Notes: generated from the sequence alone by a model not told the origin. A stretch of 64,000 nucleotides of DNA from Streptomyces sp. TP-A0356 (GCF_001417775.1 NZ_BBZJ01000012.1:681100-745099), one strand, 5' to 3'; counted from the first letter of the stretch, positions 29,181-38,481 are shown. Numbers and translations: made by a program.

Positions 29181-30389
29181 ATGACCGCACCGCTGCACGA
29201 AGCCCATCCGTCCAGCCCCGGCCGCCGGCTGCCCGACACCCAGCAGGGCATGCGCCGCCGCAATCTGGCGCGGGTCATGCACACCGTGAGCGCCGAGGGG
29301 CCGCTGTCACGGGCCGCCGTGGCCTCACATATCGGACTGACGCGGGCGGCGGTGTCCACACTGGTCGACGAGCTGATCCGTTCGGGGCTGCTCGAGGAGC
29401 TGGGGCCGGAGCGTCCCGGCCGGGTCGGGCGGCCGGGATCCGCCCTGGCCGTCAGCGGTCAGGGACCGGCCGGGATCGGCGCGGAGATCGGCGTCGACCA
29501 CCAGGCGGTGTGCGCGGTCGATCTGCGCGGCGTGGTACGCGCTCGGGCGGTGCGGCACGCGACCAACCGCGGCCGTCCGGCACGGCCGGTGCTCGATGAA
29601 CTCACCGAACTGGTACGGCAGGTCGTCATGGAGGCTGAGCGCGCGGGGCTGTGGCCGGCGGGTCTGGCCGTCGCGGTGCCGGGTCTGGTGGCTCGCGACG
29701 CCCGTACCGTGGTCCGCGCCCCCAACCTCGGCTGGCACGACATCGACCTGGGCCCGCTCCTGCCGGACGACCTGCCGCTGACCGTGGACAACGAGGCCAA
29801 CTTCGGCTCACTCGCGGAACTCTGGCTCGGCGACGAGACACCCCGCGACTTCCTGCACGTCTCCGCGGAGATCGGCATCGGCGGAGCGGTGGTCGTGGAC
29901 GGGCGGCTGCTGCGCGGAACGCGCGGTTTCGCGGGCGAGCTGGGGCATGTTCCCGTGCGCCCGGAGGGACCGGAGTGCGCGTGCGGCGGGCGCGGCTGTC
30001 TGGAACAGTACGCCGGCGAGGAGGCGGTGTTGCGGGCGGCCGGACTGACGCCGGGCGAGGACTCCGTCGAACTGCTGGCCGAGCGGGCCGCAGAGGGTGA
30101 CAGGGACGTCCGCAGAGCCCTGCGCGGTGCCGGGACCGCGCTCGGCATCGCGCTGACGGGGGCGGTCAATCTGCTGGACCCCGAGGCGGTGGTGCTCGGC
30201 GGCGCGCTGGCCGCTCTCGCACCCTGGCTCCTGCCCTCGCTGGAGCGGGAGCTGACACGGCGGACAGCCGGTCCGGCGTGTGCCGTGACCGTTTCGCGGC
30301 TGGGTTCCGAGGGGCCATTGCTCGGTGCCGCGCACTCGGTGGTGCGCGCGGTGCTCGACGATCCCGCGGCGGTCGCCGGTCGGGGGTAG
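29181..30389 (+). CDS. xylR: ROK family repressor, probable XylR
   Basis: 402 residues. N-terminal winged helix (LSRAAVASHIGLTRAAVSTL, near 40-60) and C-terminal ROK domain with DNEANFGSLAELWLG (near 205), the zinc-type motif CACGGRGCLEQYAG (near 270) and the end VLGGALAAL. GGAGGC precedes the ATG. ROK proteins next to xylAB usually repress them and release DNA when xylose or glucose binds. Assignment as XylR rests on the operon context. Confidence 0.88.
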   Translation: MTAPLHEAHPSSPGRRLPDTQQGMRRRNLARVMHTVSAEGPLSRAAVASHIGLTRAAVSTLVDELIRSGLLEELGPERPGRVGRPGSALAVSGQGPAGIGAEIGVDHQAVCAVDLRGVVRARAVRHATNRGRPARPVLDELTELVRQVVMEAERAGLWPAGLAVAVPGLVARDARTVVRAPNLGWHDIDLGPLLPDDLPLTVDNEANFGSLAELWLGDETPRDFLHVSAEIGIGGAVVVDGRLLRGTRGFAGELGHVPVRPEGPECACGGRGCLEQYAGEEAVLRAAGLTPGEDSVELLAERAAEGDRDVRRALRGAGTALGIALTGAVNLLDPEAVVLGGALAALAPWLLPSLERELTRRTAGPACAVTVSRLGSEGPLLGAAHSVVRAVLDDPAAVAGRG

Positions 30390-30823
30390 CGGGCTGTTCC
30401 CGGGCTGCCGCCCGGGCCCTTCGCTCGCGGATTCACCCGGGGATCCCCTCGAACGGGTGACGGAGTTGTCCACAGTCCCTTCGTTGTCCACCGAAGACAC
30501 CGGGCGCCTCCTGCCCAACCTCCCAGCCCCGTACCGTGATTCACGCGAGGCGCAGTCGTCGGGCGGAGGCTGTGCGTGAGTAATCGGGGGTTCGTATGGC
30601 GGGGGAAGTGGCTTCGGGGCTGCGGCGTGTGGCGATCGGCAGGACGCGTGTGCACCGACCGCGCGTGCGTGGCCGTGCTCCGCAAGGGGTGGCTGCCCGC
30701 GCGCGAGACGCACCGGGGAATCCACGCCCGGTCGCGCGAAACGGCGGCCGCGCTGACGCGTTGAGTACAGAAGGCAGGAGACCGGAACATTCCCAAACAT
30801 CAGGCGCGGAAGGTGATTTCCCC
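30390..30823. other. 434-bp gap, no convincing gene
   Basis: A possible weak hairpin (CCCGGGC/GCCCGGG, 30399-30416) follows the ROK gene and may end the xyl operon. The rest has an open frame continuous with the amidase gene but with arginine/alanine-rich, non-protein-like content. I see no further gene. Confidence 0.5.
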
Positions 30824-31438
30824 GTGGAAGGCTCCGAATTCGACCGACCGAGACCCCTCACCAGCAGACGGCGGTTGCTGAAGGGCGCGGCCCTCGCCGC
30901 CATCCCCTACGCACTGCTCCCCTCGACACCGGCCGACGCCCGGCCCCGCGCCGTCGACCACCCCACCGCCGACTGGATGTCGGCGAACCCCGCCAACTAC
31001 ACGGACTCCGATCGGCCATGGAGCTATCCGCTGGAGTTCGTCGTCATCCATGTGACACAGGCGACGTACACGAACACCCTGGGCATCTTCCAGAACCCGA
31101 GGAAGAAGGTGTCCGCCCACTACGTCGTCCGGTCCGAGGACGGGCACATCGCCCAGTGCGTCCGCGAGCACGACGTCGCCTGGCACGCGGGCAACTGGGA
31201 CTACAACACACGCAGCATCGGCATCGAGCACGAAGGGTGGGTGAACCGGCCCGGGTACTTCACGAACGCCCTGTACGAGGAGTCGGCGAAGCTCACGGCG
31301 GCGGTCTGCAGCAGGTACGGCATCCCGAAGGACCGGGCGCACATCATCGGCCACTACGAGGTGCCGGGCACCGACCACACCGATCCGGGACCGGACTGGG
31401 ACTGGACGCGCTACATGAGGCTCGTCAACTTCGCCTGA
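30824..31438 (+). CDS. Tat-exported N-acetylmuramoyl-L-alanine amidase
   Basis: 204 residues from GTG 30824. Twin-arginine signal TSRRRLLKGAALAAIPYAL (residues about 11-30). Amidase_2 domain with zinc-ligand segments VVIHVTQ, EHDVAWHAGNWDYNTR, SIGIEHEGW and GHYEVPGTDHTDPGP. It should cleave the lactyl bond between MurNAc and L-Ala in peptidoglycan. GGAAGGTGA lies upstream of the GTG, and this start puts the Tat motif at the right distance. Longer in-frame starts give a low-quality extension. Confidence 0.9.
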   Translation: MEGSEFDRPRPLTSRRRLLKGAALAAIPYALLPSTPADARPRAVDHPTADWMSANPANYTDSDRPWSYPLEFVVIHVTQATYTNTLGIFQNPRKKVSAHYVVRSEDGHIAQCVREHDVAWHAGNWDYNTRSIGIEHEGWVNRPGYFTNALYEESAKLTAAVCSRYGIPKDRAHIIGHYEVPGTDHTDPGPDWDWTRYMRLVNFA

Positions 31439-31518
31439 GCCGAAGGACGGCGCCCCGAACGGTTGGGGCGGGGCGGACGGGCGAAGGCCGGGGGCCGCCC
31501 CGGGTCTCCTTCGGGTCG

Positions 31519-32874
31519 ATGACGGTCCAAACGGTTGTCGGCGCCCATCCGGGGAGTGACGATGTCCCCAGCGCATCGCCGTCCCGGGAGGCCGAGTTGA
31601 CCGAACCGTGGGTGGCCCTGGAACCAGGGGCCGATCCCGTCGAACGGGTGCGGGAACTGCGTCGCGCCCATGAGACGTTCACGGCGGTGGGCACGGTGGC
31701 GCGGCGGGTGCGTCCCGTGGTGGCCGACTCGTGGCGGCGTTCCGCGCGGGCCGGTGTCGGGCCGGACGGCACGGCACGGGTGGAACTGACGGACGGCGAC
31801 CTCGGCTCGTACCGGGCGGAGCACCCCCTGGCGCGGGTCATGCCGCTGATCCGTGAGCTGATGGGACCGTTCGCGGCGGACGGGGAACATCTGCTGGCGG
31901 TGTGCGACGCGCAGGGCAGGCTGCTGTGGGTCGAGGGGGATCCGGCGACACGGCGGCGGGCGGACCGTATGAACTTCGTTCCTGGTGCGCGCTGGGCGGA
32001 GTCGGCGGTGGGGACGAACGCGCCGGGGACGGCCGTCGTCATGGACCGGCCCGTGCAGGTGTTCGCGGCCGAGCACTTCATCCGGCGCGTCCAGCCGTGG
32101 ACGTGTGCGGCGGCACCGGTGCACGATCCGCGCACCGGGCGGGTGCTGGGCGCGCTGGACATCACCGGCGGTAACGGGCTGGCGCATCCGCACAGCCTGG
32201 GGTTCGTGCAGGCGGTGGCCCGGGCCGCCGAGTCCCAGCTGGCGCTCCTGTCTCCGGCCGAGCCCGCGGCCGACACACTGGAGCTGAACGCGCTCGGCCG
32301 TGACGAGGCGCGGCTCCTCGCCGGTGGCCGGAGGATCAGGCTCAGCCGTCGGCACAGCGAGATCCTGGTGCTGCTGGCCCGGCACCCGGAGGGACTGACC
32401 GGGGACGAACTGCTGTGCGCGCTGTACGAGGACGAGTCGGTGACGCCGGTGACGCTGCGCGCGGAGCTGGCGCGGCTGCGCCGGATCCTCGGCTCCGGTC
32501 TGCTGGCCTCGCGCCCCTACCGGCTCACGGCCGCGGTCGAGTCGGATGTCGCCGTCGTGGAGCGGCGGTTGGCGTCGGGGGCGGTCGCGGAGGCCGCGAG
32601 TGCGTACACGGGCCCACTGCTGCCGGGTTCGCAGGCGCCGGCGGTGTCCCGGCTGCGCCGCAGGCTCGCCGACGGGCTGCGGACAGCGCTGATCACCTGC
32701 CGCGACCCGGACCTGCTCGCCGAATGGGCACATGCTCCGTGGGGCGAGGACGACCTCGATGTCTGGCGGGCACTCGCGGCGGTGCTGCCCACGGCGGCCG
32801 TGCGGACGCGTCTGGACGAGCTGGAGTCCGAGCTCGCGGCACCGGTGGGGTGGGCACGTCCGTCACCCCGCTGA
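31519..32874 (+). CDS. GAF-domain transcriptional regulator (AcoR-like N-terminus)
   Basis: 451 residues. The N-terminal half resembles the sensory part of AcoR-type regulators (VRPVVADSWRRSARAGV, GTNAPGTAVVMDRPVQVFAAEHF, VLGALDITGG). The AAA+ ATPase domain is absent. The C-terminal part has a helix-turn-helix-like region (RLSRRHSEILVLLARHPEGL, near 275-310). The aldehyde dehydrogenase gene follows on the same strand 175 bp away, so this is its likely activator or repressor. A TTG at 31597 with GGGAGG upstream is an alternative start giving MTEPWVALEPG. Confidence 0.82.
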   Translation: MTVQTVVGAHPGSDDVPSASPSREAELTEPWVALEPGADPVERVRELRRAHETFTAVGTVARRVRPVVADSWRRSARAGVGPDGTARVELTDGDLGSYRAEHPLARVMPLIRELMGPFAADGEHLLAVCDAQGRLLWVEGDPATRRRADRMNFVPGARWAESAVGTNAPGTAVVMDRPVQVFAAEHFIRRVQPWTCAAAPVHDPRTGRVLGALDITGGNGLAHPHSLGFVQAVARAAESQLALLSPAEPAADTLELNALGRDEARLLAGGRRIRLSRRHSEILVLLARHPEGLTGDELLCALYEDESVTPVTLRAELARLRRILGSGLLASRPYRLTAAVESDVAVVERRLASGAVAEAASAYTGPLLPGSQAPAVSRLRRRLADGLRTALITCRDPDLLAEWAHAPWGEDDLDVWRALAAVLPTAAVRTRLDELESELAAPVGWARPSPR

Positions 32875-32961
32875 ACCGCGCCGAGCCGACGCGATACAGG
32901 GGGCTTCTCGCACCGTTGTCCGTACGGGCATCCCAGGCCGTCCACCCGGCACGACCCGCGA

Positions 32962-33026
32962 CGCAACGTACTCGCAACGTCCCCGTTCCTAGCCTCGGCG
33001 CCGAGAGCTGCCCAACGGCGGGCAGC
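32962..33026. promoter_or_regulatory. Direct and inverted repeats upstream of aldehyde dehydrogenase
   Basis: Two CGCAACGT copies start 11 bp apart (32962 and 32973), about one helical turn. A perfect inverted repeat GCTGCCC/GGGCAGC with a 6-bp spacer (33007-33026) lies between them and the start at 33050. These are plausible sites for the adjacent GAF regulator. Confidence 0.35.
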
Positions 33027-33049
33027 GCTTTCCCGGGAGGCAGACCCGT

Positions 33050-34573
33050 ATGACCCGTTACGCAGCACCCGGCACCGAGGGTGCGATCGTCTCCTACCAG
33101 GCGCGCTACGACCACTTCATCGGTGGCGAGTACGTGCCGCCGGCCCGCGGCCAGTACTTCGAGAATCCGACCCCGGTGAACGGGCAGCCGTTCACCGAGA
33201 TCGCCCGGGGCACCGCCCAGGACGTGGAACGTGCCCTCGACGCGGCCCACGCCGCCGCGCCCGCGTGGGGCCGTACGTCGGTGACCGAGCGCTCCGACAT
33301 CCTCCGGAAGATCGCCGACCGGATGGAGGCCAACCTGGAGAAGCTGGCGGTGGCCGAGAGCTGGGAGAACGGCAAGCCCATCCGGGAGACCCTCGCCGCG
33401 GACATCCCGCTGGCCATCGACCACTTCCGCTACTTCGCCGGCGCGATCCGGGCGCAGGAGGGTTCGCTGGGCGAGGTCGACGACGACACCGTGGCGTATC
33501 ACTTCCATGAGCCGCTCGGCGTGGTCGCCCAGATCATTCCGTGGAACTTCCCCATCCTGATGGCCACGTGGAAGCTCGCGCCGGCTCTCGCGGCGGGCAA
33601 CGCGGTCGTCCTCAAGCCGGCTGAGCAGACCCCGGCGTCCATCCACTACTGGCTGAGCCTGGTCGCCGACCTGCTGCCCCCGGGTGTGGTGAACATCGTC
33701 AACGGCTTCGGGGTGGAGGCGGGCAAGCCCCTGGCCTCCAGCCCGCGCGTCGGGAAGGTCGCGTTCACGGGCGAGACCACCACGGGCCGGCTGATCATGC
33801 AGTATGCCTCCGAGAACATCACTCCGGTCACGCTCGAACTCGGCGGCAAGTCCCCGAACATCTTCTTCGACGACGTCTGGGCGACGAACGACGACTTCCG
33901 CGACAAGGCGCTGGAAGGCTTCACGATGTTCGCGCTCAACCAGGGCGAGGTGTGCACGTGTCCGTCGCGCGCGCTGGTGCAGCGGGGCCACTACGCCGAG
34001 TTCATGGAGGCGGCGGTCGCCCGCACCAAGCAGATCAAGACCGGGCACCCGCTGGACACGGACACGATGATCGGCGCCCAGGCGTCCAACGACCAGCTGG
34101 AGAAGATCCTCTCCTACCTGGACATCGGCCGGCAGGAGGGCGCGAAGGTCCTCACGGGAGGTGAACGCATCGAGCATGACGGCGAGTTGAAGGGCGGCTA
34201 CTACGTCCAGCCGACGATCTTCGAGGGCGACAACCGGATGCGGATCTTCCAGGAGGAGATCTTCGGGCCGGTGGTGTCGGTGACGTCGTTCCACGACTTC
34301 GACGACGCCATCAAGATCGCCAACGACACGCTGTACGGACTCGGGGCGGGCGTGTGGACGCGGGACGTCAACACCGCCTATCGCGCGGGCCGCGCCATCC
34401 AGGCGGGCCGCGTCTGGACGAACTGCTACCACGCGTACCCGGCGCATGCGGCGTTCGGCGGCTACAAGGGCTCGGGAATCGGCCGCGAGACGCACAAGAT
34501 GATGCTGGAGCACTACCAGCAGACGAAGAACCTGCTGGTGTCGTACTCGCCGAAGAAGCTGGGCTTCTTCTAG
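33050..34573 (+). CDS. Aldehyde dehydrogenase
   Basis: 507 residues of the NAD-dependent ALDH superfamily (ExaC/ThcA-like acetaldehyde dehydrogenases). Conserved pieces: [17 protein letters not shown] (near 165), [13 protein letters not shown] (near 245), catalytic Glu in [11 protein letters not shown] (near 265) and catalytic Cys in [11 protein letters not shown] (near 303). GGGAGGC precedes the ATG. Likely oxidises acetaldehyde or other short aldehydes; regulated by the upstream GAF protein. Confidence 0.93.
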   Translation: MTRYAAPGTEGAIVSYQARYDHFIGGEYVPPARGQYFENPTPVNGQPFTEIARGTAQDVERALDAAHAAAPAWGRTSVTERSDILRKIADRMEANLEKLAVAESWENGKPIRETLAADIPLAIDHFRYFAGAIRAQEGSLGEVDDDTVAYHFHEPLGVVAQIIPWNFPILMATWKLAPALAAGNAVVLKPAEQTPASIHYWLSLVADLLPPGVVNIVNGFGVEAGKPLASSPRVGKVAFTGETTTGRLIMQYASENITPVTLELGGKSPNIFFDDVWATNDDFRDKALEGFTMFALNQGEVCTCPSRALVQRGHYAEFMEAAVARTKQIKTGHPLDTDTMIGAQASNDQLEKILSYLDIGRQEGAKVLTGGERIEHDGELKGGYYVQPTIFEGDNRMRIFQEEIFGPVVSVTSFHDFDDAIKIANDTLYGLGAGVWTRDVNTAYRAGRAIQAGRVWTNCYHAYPAHAAFGGYKGSGIGRETHKMMLEHYQQTKNLLVSYSPKKLGFF

Positions 34574-34626
34574 ACCCAGAAGAAGGGCGCCTGACCAGGG
34601 CAGTCGCCCGTCGAATGAACGCCGCA

Positions 34627-34662
34627 GCGGCCGGCCACCGTCATGAGCTGGTGGCCGGCCGC
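34627..34662. terminator. Bidirectional terminator
   Basis: A 13-bp perfect stem (GCGGCCGGCCACC / GGTGGCCGGCCGC) with a 10-nt loop lies between the convergent aldehyde dehydrogenase and the secreted peptidase-like gene. Confidence 0.85.
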
Positions 34663-34760
34663 CGCGTGTTCGCCCCCGGGAGGCTCAGGCGAGGGTGCCT
34701 GAACCGGTCTCCGTGTCAGCGATCAGGGGGCTGCGATCGCGGCTGTGAGAGCCAGCGTCT

Positions 34761-35300
34761 TCACGCCTTCCCTCGGAAGTACGTGATGTCCCAGTGGCTG
34801 CCTTCGTTGCAGTAGAGGTTGCCCGACGGGGCCTTCCACTGGGGGTAGCCGTCGCCGCGGTGCCCGATGTACGTGAACTTCGCCCTGATGTAGCGGGAGA
34901 CGCAGCCGGTGGGCACGATGTCCAGTTTGTAGCCGTTGTGGTGGCTGTACTTCATGGTGGCGTGGCCGACCTCCGTGCCACCGGTGATGGTGATGGCGCA
35001 CCTGCCGGCCTTCTTGAAAGCGATGATGCCCTGCACGGTGCTCTTGTTGATCTTTTCGAAGGAGGTGCACTGAGGGTTGCTGCGCGTGGTGCAATGTCCT
35101 TGCGACCACCACTTGATGCCGGCCGCCCTCAGTCGGTGCGCGGCTTGGGCCTGGGTGAGCTTGACGACCTTCGCTGCCGACGCAGGTGCTGTGGCGGCGT
35201 GCGCTGGAGCGGCAGTGAGAACGCCTGAAGCTCCGGCGACGAGGACAGCGCCACCGGCCGCGAGGGTTCCCAGGCGACGCCGACTGCTGTGTGTGAACAT
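34761..35300 (-). CDS. Secreted LAS-type (M15-like) peptidase candidate
   Basis: 179 residues with a Sec signal (MFTHSSRRRLGTLAAGG..., cut near AHA-ATA). The mature part has GIKWWSQGHCTTRSNPQCTS, then VGHATMKYSHHNGYKLDI, and at the end EGSHWDITYF. The His-x-x-Gly-x-x-x-Asp segment followed later by Glu-x-x-His resembles the zinc site of LAS peptidases (D,D-carboxypeptidases and endolysins). Four cysteines suggest disulfides. GAAGAGGAG precedes the ATG. First of four consecutive minus-strand genes for extracellular wall- or protein-cleaving enzymes. Enzyme class is a motif-based inference. Confidence 0.6.
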   Translation of the reverse strand: MFTHSSRRRLGTLAAGGAVLVAGASGVLTAAPAHAATAPASAAKVVKLTQAQAAHRLRAAGIKWWSQGHCTTRSNPQCTSFEKINKSTVQGIIAFKKAGRCAITITGGTEVGHATMKYSHHNGYKLDIVPTGCVSRYIRAKFTYIGHRGDGYPQWKAPSGNLYCNEGSHWDITYFRGKA

Positions 35301-35357
35301 GGTTCGTGCTCCTCTTCTCTGTGATTGGCTGGTGTCCGGGCCCGGAAGACGGGTGCG

Positions 35358-36209
35358 TCAGTGGCTGCTGACCCACCGCGAGAAGGTGGTCAGCCGTGCA
35401 TAGGTGCCCGGGTTGTAAGGACGAGCGCAGCTCACGCCTCCGGAGACGATGCCCGCGACCTCGCCGTGGATGAGCAAGGGGCCGCCGCTGTCGTGTCCAC
35501 ACGCGTCCACGCCGCCGGTCTTCCAGTTGCCGGCACAGAACAGGTCACGGCTGCTGAGGTTGTCTGCGCCGTACGCGTGCCGGCAGCGGGTGTCGGAGAC
35601 GAGCGGCACCGTGGCCTTCCTGAGATGGCCGGGCTCACCGTGTACGCTGGGCCTCCCCCAGCCCAGGATCGTGGCCCTGGTCCCCGCCTTGTACACGCCC
35701 GTGTCTCCTGGTCCGACGTAGCGGACCGGCCGCGTGTTGGCCACCCGTGTGGCAAGTGTCAGCACCGCTACGTCGCCGCGCATGATCTCGTGCCGGTGGA
35801 CGTAGGCGAACCGGGGGTGCACAGTCACGCTCTTCACCCGGTAGGTCGTGCCACCGCTGCCGCGCACGTCGTTGCGCCCCTGGACGACTCGCAGCTGCCG
35901 CGGAGCACGGTAGCGGTGCCCGCAGTGCCCCGCGGTCAAGACCTTCGTAGGCGCTATGAGCACGCCGGCGCAGGAGAACTTGCCTTTCATGTAGATCGCC
36001 ATCAGCCATGGGTATCTCTTGGCGGACACCTTCGTACCGCCGACGATCGCCGGTGCGGCACCGGGGTCGCCGCCCACAGCCGCGGTGGGCGCCGTGGGTG
36101 CGGCGGCCGCCGGCTCGGCTGCTGCGCCGATGGCCAGCCCGCCGCTGAGCAAAACGGCTGCGGCCACCGTGGCTAACGCAGCCTTCGCTCTCTTCATCGC
36201 CGTTCTCAT
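35358..36209 (-). CDS. Secreted trypsin-like serine protease
   Basis: 283 residues: Sec signal (about 1-36), short pro-segment, mature start IVGGTKVSAKRYPW (near 55), catalytic His in LTAGHC (near 93), Asp in GDVAVL (near 147), Ser in GHDSGGPL (near 238). The usual TAAHC and GDSGGP are replaced by TAGHC and HDSGGP, unusual but compatible with activity. AGGAGGACGG precedes the ATG. It lies amid three wall-hydrolase-like genes and might activate them by cleavage (speculative). Confidence 0.92.
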   Translation of the reverse strand: MRTAMKRAKAALATVAAAVLLSGGLAIGAAAEPAAAAPTAPTAAVGGDPGAAPAIVGGTKVSAKRYPWLMAIYMKGKFSCAGVLIAPTKVLTAGHCGHRYRAPRQLRVVQGRNDVRGSGGTTYRVKSVTVHPRFAYVHRHEIMRGDVAVLTLATRVANTRPVRYVGPGDTGVYKAGTRATILGWGRPSVHGEPGHLRKATVPLVSDTRCRHAYGADNLSSRDLFCAGNWKTGGVDACGHDSGGPLLIHGEVAGIVSGGVSCARPYNPGTYARLTTFSRWVSSH

Positions 36210-36296
36210 TGCTTCCCGTCCTCCTGTGGTGTGAGCCGTTCAGTGCCGGTTTTGGGATGGCATGGGCGCTCGTACGTCATCGCGCGTGCGGATCAC

Positions 36297-36941
36297 TCAT
36301 TGCCTTGGGGGTTCGGTGATCAGCCCGTACCGCGCGGCCGGTGCTCCAGTGGCCACGGCCCAATAGCGGTCCCCGTACGACCAGTGCCACCATTCCGTGA
36401 CGTAGTTGACGAAACCCGCCGAGGTCATCACCGCACTGAGCAGGCTCCGATGAGATCGGGCCAGTGCTGAGATGTTGGGGGCGTCGGTGAAGCAGGCTCC
36501 GGCGTTCTGCTCGGGGCTCGTGTTCACCTCGGTGCCCATGGGCAGTTCGTCGCCGGCCTCGGTGCAGAGTGTCAGGTCGACCGCCGCGCCGCAGGTGTGC
36601 GGAGCGATGGCAGGCGGGGCCAGGGACCGGCTCGTCTGGACATGGAGGTGCTCATCGGACCAGCCGGGGTTGGCGGCACGGAGTTCCGCGGAGTACTCGT
36701 CGAAATACCGCACCTGCAGTTCCGGCGGCCTGTAGCCCTCGATGATGAGCAGACGCAGTCCTGCCGGCAGCAGATTCTGTGCGGCAAGCAGTCGGCCGAC
36801 CAGTTCCTCGCGTACGTACGAGAAGGCACCCGCGGGATCCGCCAGCCGCCGATCGAGCAGCAGTTGGGGAGTGTCCGCGAGGCTGACGAGCCTCTCCCCG
36901 CAGTCGACCACCGGCATGGCCGTGACTCGGGGGTCGGACAT
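36297..36941 (-). CDS. VanX-like D-Ala-D-Ala dipeptidase (M15)
   Basis: 214 residues from ATG 36941. VanX-type motifs: IEGYRPPELQVRYFDEY (near 80), zinc site HTCGAAVDLTL (H-x3-A-x-D, near 125) and EWWHWSYGD (Glu and His, near 190). VanX hydrolyses D-Ala-D-Ala. No vanH, vanA or vanRS genes are nearby, so glycopeptide resistance is not implied; wall turnover is more likely. No clear signal peptide from this start, but upstream in-frame sequence is poor. GAGG lies 8 bp upstream. Confidence 0.82.
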   Translation of the reverse strand: MSDPRVTAMPVVDCGERLVSLADTPQLLLDRRLADPAGAFSYVREELVGRLLAAQNLLPAGLRLLIIEGYRPPELQVRYFDEYSAELRAANPGWSDEHLHVQTSRSLAPPAIAPHTCGAAVDLTLCTEAGDELPMGTEVNTSPEQNAGACFTDAPNISALARSHRSLLSAVMTSAGFVNYVTEWWHWSYGDRYWAVATGAPAARYGLITEPPRQ

Positions 36942-37068
36942 CAGCACGGCCTCAGCCCCTGCAGCTGTTTGCAGCCGGCCGGGTTGGCCCGGTGCGCCAG
37001 GGGTGTTCGCCGCACGCGGCCGGCTGTGTCGGGTCTGTTCCGGGCGGCGGGCGCGGGTGGGCGCATGG

Positions 37069-37728
37069 TCAGGCACCCGCGGGACGGACGAACCCCTTGT
37101 AGACGTGGTCGATCAGGCCGGATCCGGGGTTCCGGCCCTTGCGCCAGTCGAAGGGCGCGCTCTTGACCACGCGGCTCAGGCGGTGGTTCATGCTGCCCTC
37201 GTTTCCGCCGATGGTCCGGATCAGCCGCTTGTCGGCGGAGACCCACACGACGATGTTGACGTGGTGCCGTCCGTAGCGGGAGTTCTTCCAGACGACCAGG
37301 TCACCGACGTGCGGTGTGTGCGACAAGCTGTGGTAGCGGGCCGCGTACTCGGTGACGGCCGAGAACGCGTAGCCGTTGAGGAGGCCTGCGTGCCGCACGC
37401 CCGCCTTCTGCCAGACCCACTTCACGAAGTAGCCGCACCAGTCGGTGCTGCACATCTGGTTCGTGAAGCAACGGCTGCCGACCTTGCTGCTCGCGATCTT
37501 GGCGATCTTCGCGCCCAGCTTCTGCTTGGCGAGGCCCGGCACGAACTGATCACCGTCCACCGCCGAGCCGAATGCCGTGGCGGATGCCGCGGCGGGACTC
37601 CGCGGGGCGGCAACCGCCGACCCGGCGGATTCGGCGCCCACAGCGGTGACGGAAACCGTCACCGCCACTGCGGCGAGCAGCGTGCGCATGCCCTTCGGCC
37701 GATGGGCCGCGGTCCTGACCAGAGCCAT
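37069..37728 (-). CDS. Secreted CHAP-like peptidoglycan amidase/endopeptidase
   Basis: 219 residues with a signal peptide (to about 45, AVA-APR). CHAP/NlpC-P60-like pattern: IASSKVGSRC, catalytic-type Cys in CSTDWCGYFVKWVWQKAG (near 110), HVGDLVVWKNS (near 150), His in HHVNIVVWV and IGGNEG. Such enzymes cut peptidoglycan peptides or the MurNAc-L-Ala bond. CGGAGGAACACC precedes the ATG. Last of the four-gene hydrolase run. Confidence 0.82.
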   Translation of the reverse strand: MALVRTAAHRPKGMRTLLAAVAVTVSVTAVGAESAGSAVAAPRSPAAASATAFGSAVDGDQFVPGLAKQKLGAKIAKIASSKVGSRCFTNQMCSTDWCGYFVKWVWQKAGVRHAGLLNGYAFSAVTEYAARYHSLSHTPHVGDLVVWKNSRYGRHHVNIVVWVSADKRLIRTIGGNEGSMNHRLSRVVKSAPFDWRKGRNPGSGLIDHVYKGFVRPAGA

Positions 37729-37869
37729 GGTGTTCCTCCGTTGTGTGTTCCTTCGACGGCTGCGATCGCCGCCGTCCAACGGAATCCAGGCTCTCGGGGC
37801 GCCCTTGAAGTCTGCGATGAACCGGCAACAAGACCATTCCCGCTACCTTCAAGGCCATCTCGGCCACTT

Positions 37870-38361
37870 TCAGTGCCGGTAAGCGCCCCGTAGCGATGAG
37901 CTCGTCGTACTCCCGGGCTCCCGACTCCCTGAAGATCTGCAGAGCCCGGGACCGCAGGGCCGACGCGGTGTCGCCATCCCCGTCGCCGTTGCAGGGGCGA
38001 CGTGCTGCGGAGCGGGCGCAGCACGCAACCGGTCCGGGAGCCTGCCGTCGTCTGGCATCCCGGCCCGCAGCCAGTCAGCGACCGTCTCGGCATCGGCCTC
38101 CGTGACGAGTGGGCCGAGCCGTACGAGGGCGCCGGCCGGCCGGCGGTCCGCCGTGCACGGTTGCACGGCGGCGTGCACTCCGCGGTCGGCGCGGCAGCGA
38201 AGGATCTTCGACAGGCAACCGGTGGAGACCATGATCGCCTGGGGGCAGCCGCGGACCGCGCGCCGCAGTGCGTCCATCACCTGGTCGGTCGAGGCGGCGC
38301 AGGAAGCGCAGACCACGAGCGTGAACGGACGGCTGCAGCGGCCGCGTGCGGCGTTGTCCAT
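37870..38361 (-). CDS. Thioredoxin-like [2Fe-2S] ferredoxin-domain protein
   Basis: 163 residues. N-terminal half has LVVCASCAAS (C-x2-C) and CPQAIMVSTGCLSKILRC, the cysteine pattern of thioredoxin-like [2Fe-2S] ferredoxins, followed by VRLGPLVTEADAETVADWL. The arginine/proline-rich C-terminal 50 residues look like run-on sequence after loss of the natural end. GGAAGGG precedes the ATG. A Zur-box-like palindrome lies 29-43 bp upstream. In S. coelicolor a ferredoxin gene of the coelibactin locus (SCO7676, recalled) is under Zur control, which suggests this was part of a zincophore locus. Confidence 0.7.
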   Translation of the reverse strand: MDNAARGRCSRPFTLVVCASCAASTDQVMDALRRAVRGCPQAIMVSTGCLSKILRCRADRGVHAAVQPCTADRRPAGALVRLGPLVTEADAETVADWLRAGMPDDGRLPDRLRAAPAPQHVAPATATGMATPRRPCGPGLCRSSGSREPGSTTSSSLRGAYRH

Positions 38362-38389
38362 GTCCGCGCCCTTCCAGCCGGTGAGTCAT

Positions 38390-38404
38390 TGAAAATGAAT
38401 TCCA
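38390..38404. promoter_or_regulatory. Zur-box-like palindrome
   Basis: TGAAAATGAATTCCA resembles the Streptomyces Zur site TGAAAATGATTTTCA (7-1-7 palindrome). Five of seven arm pairs match. It sits in an AT-rich patch (38386-38415) rare in this genome, just upstream of the ferredoxin gene. Confidence 0.5.
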
Positions 38405-38481
38405 TTATACTATCACGCGCGGTGCACGACGCCGGGAATCCGCCACTCGCGCGAGGAGGACTGAGCCGCCCACATGCGCGC

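Noticed and set aside
36297..36941. Glycopeptide resistance locus (vanX)
   Set aside because: No vanH, vanA, vanR or vanS nearby; neighbours are wall hydrolases, so a turnover role fits better.
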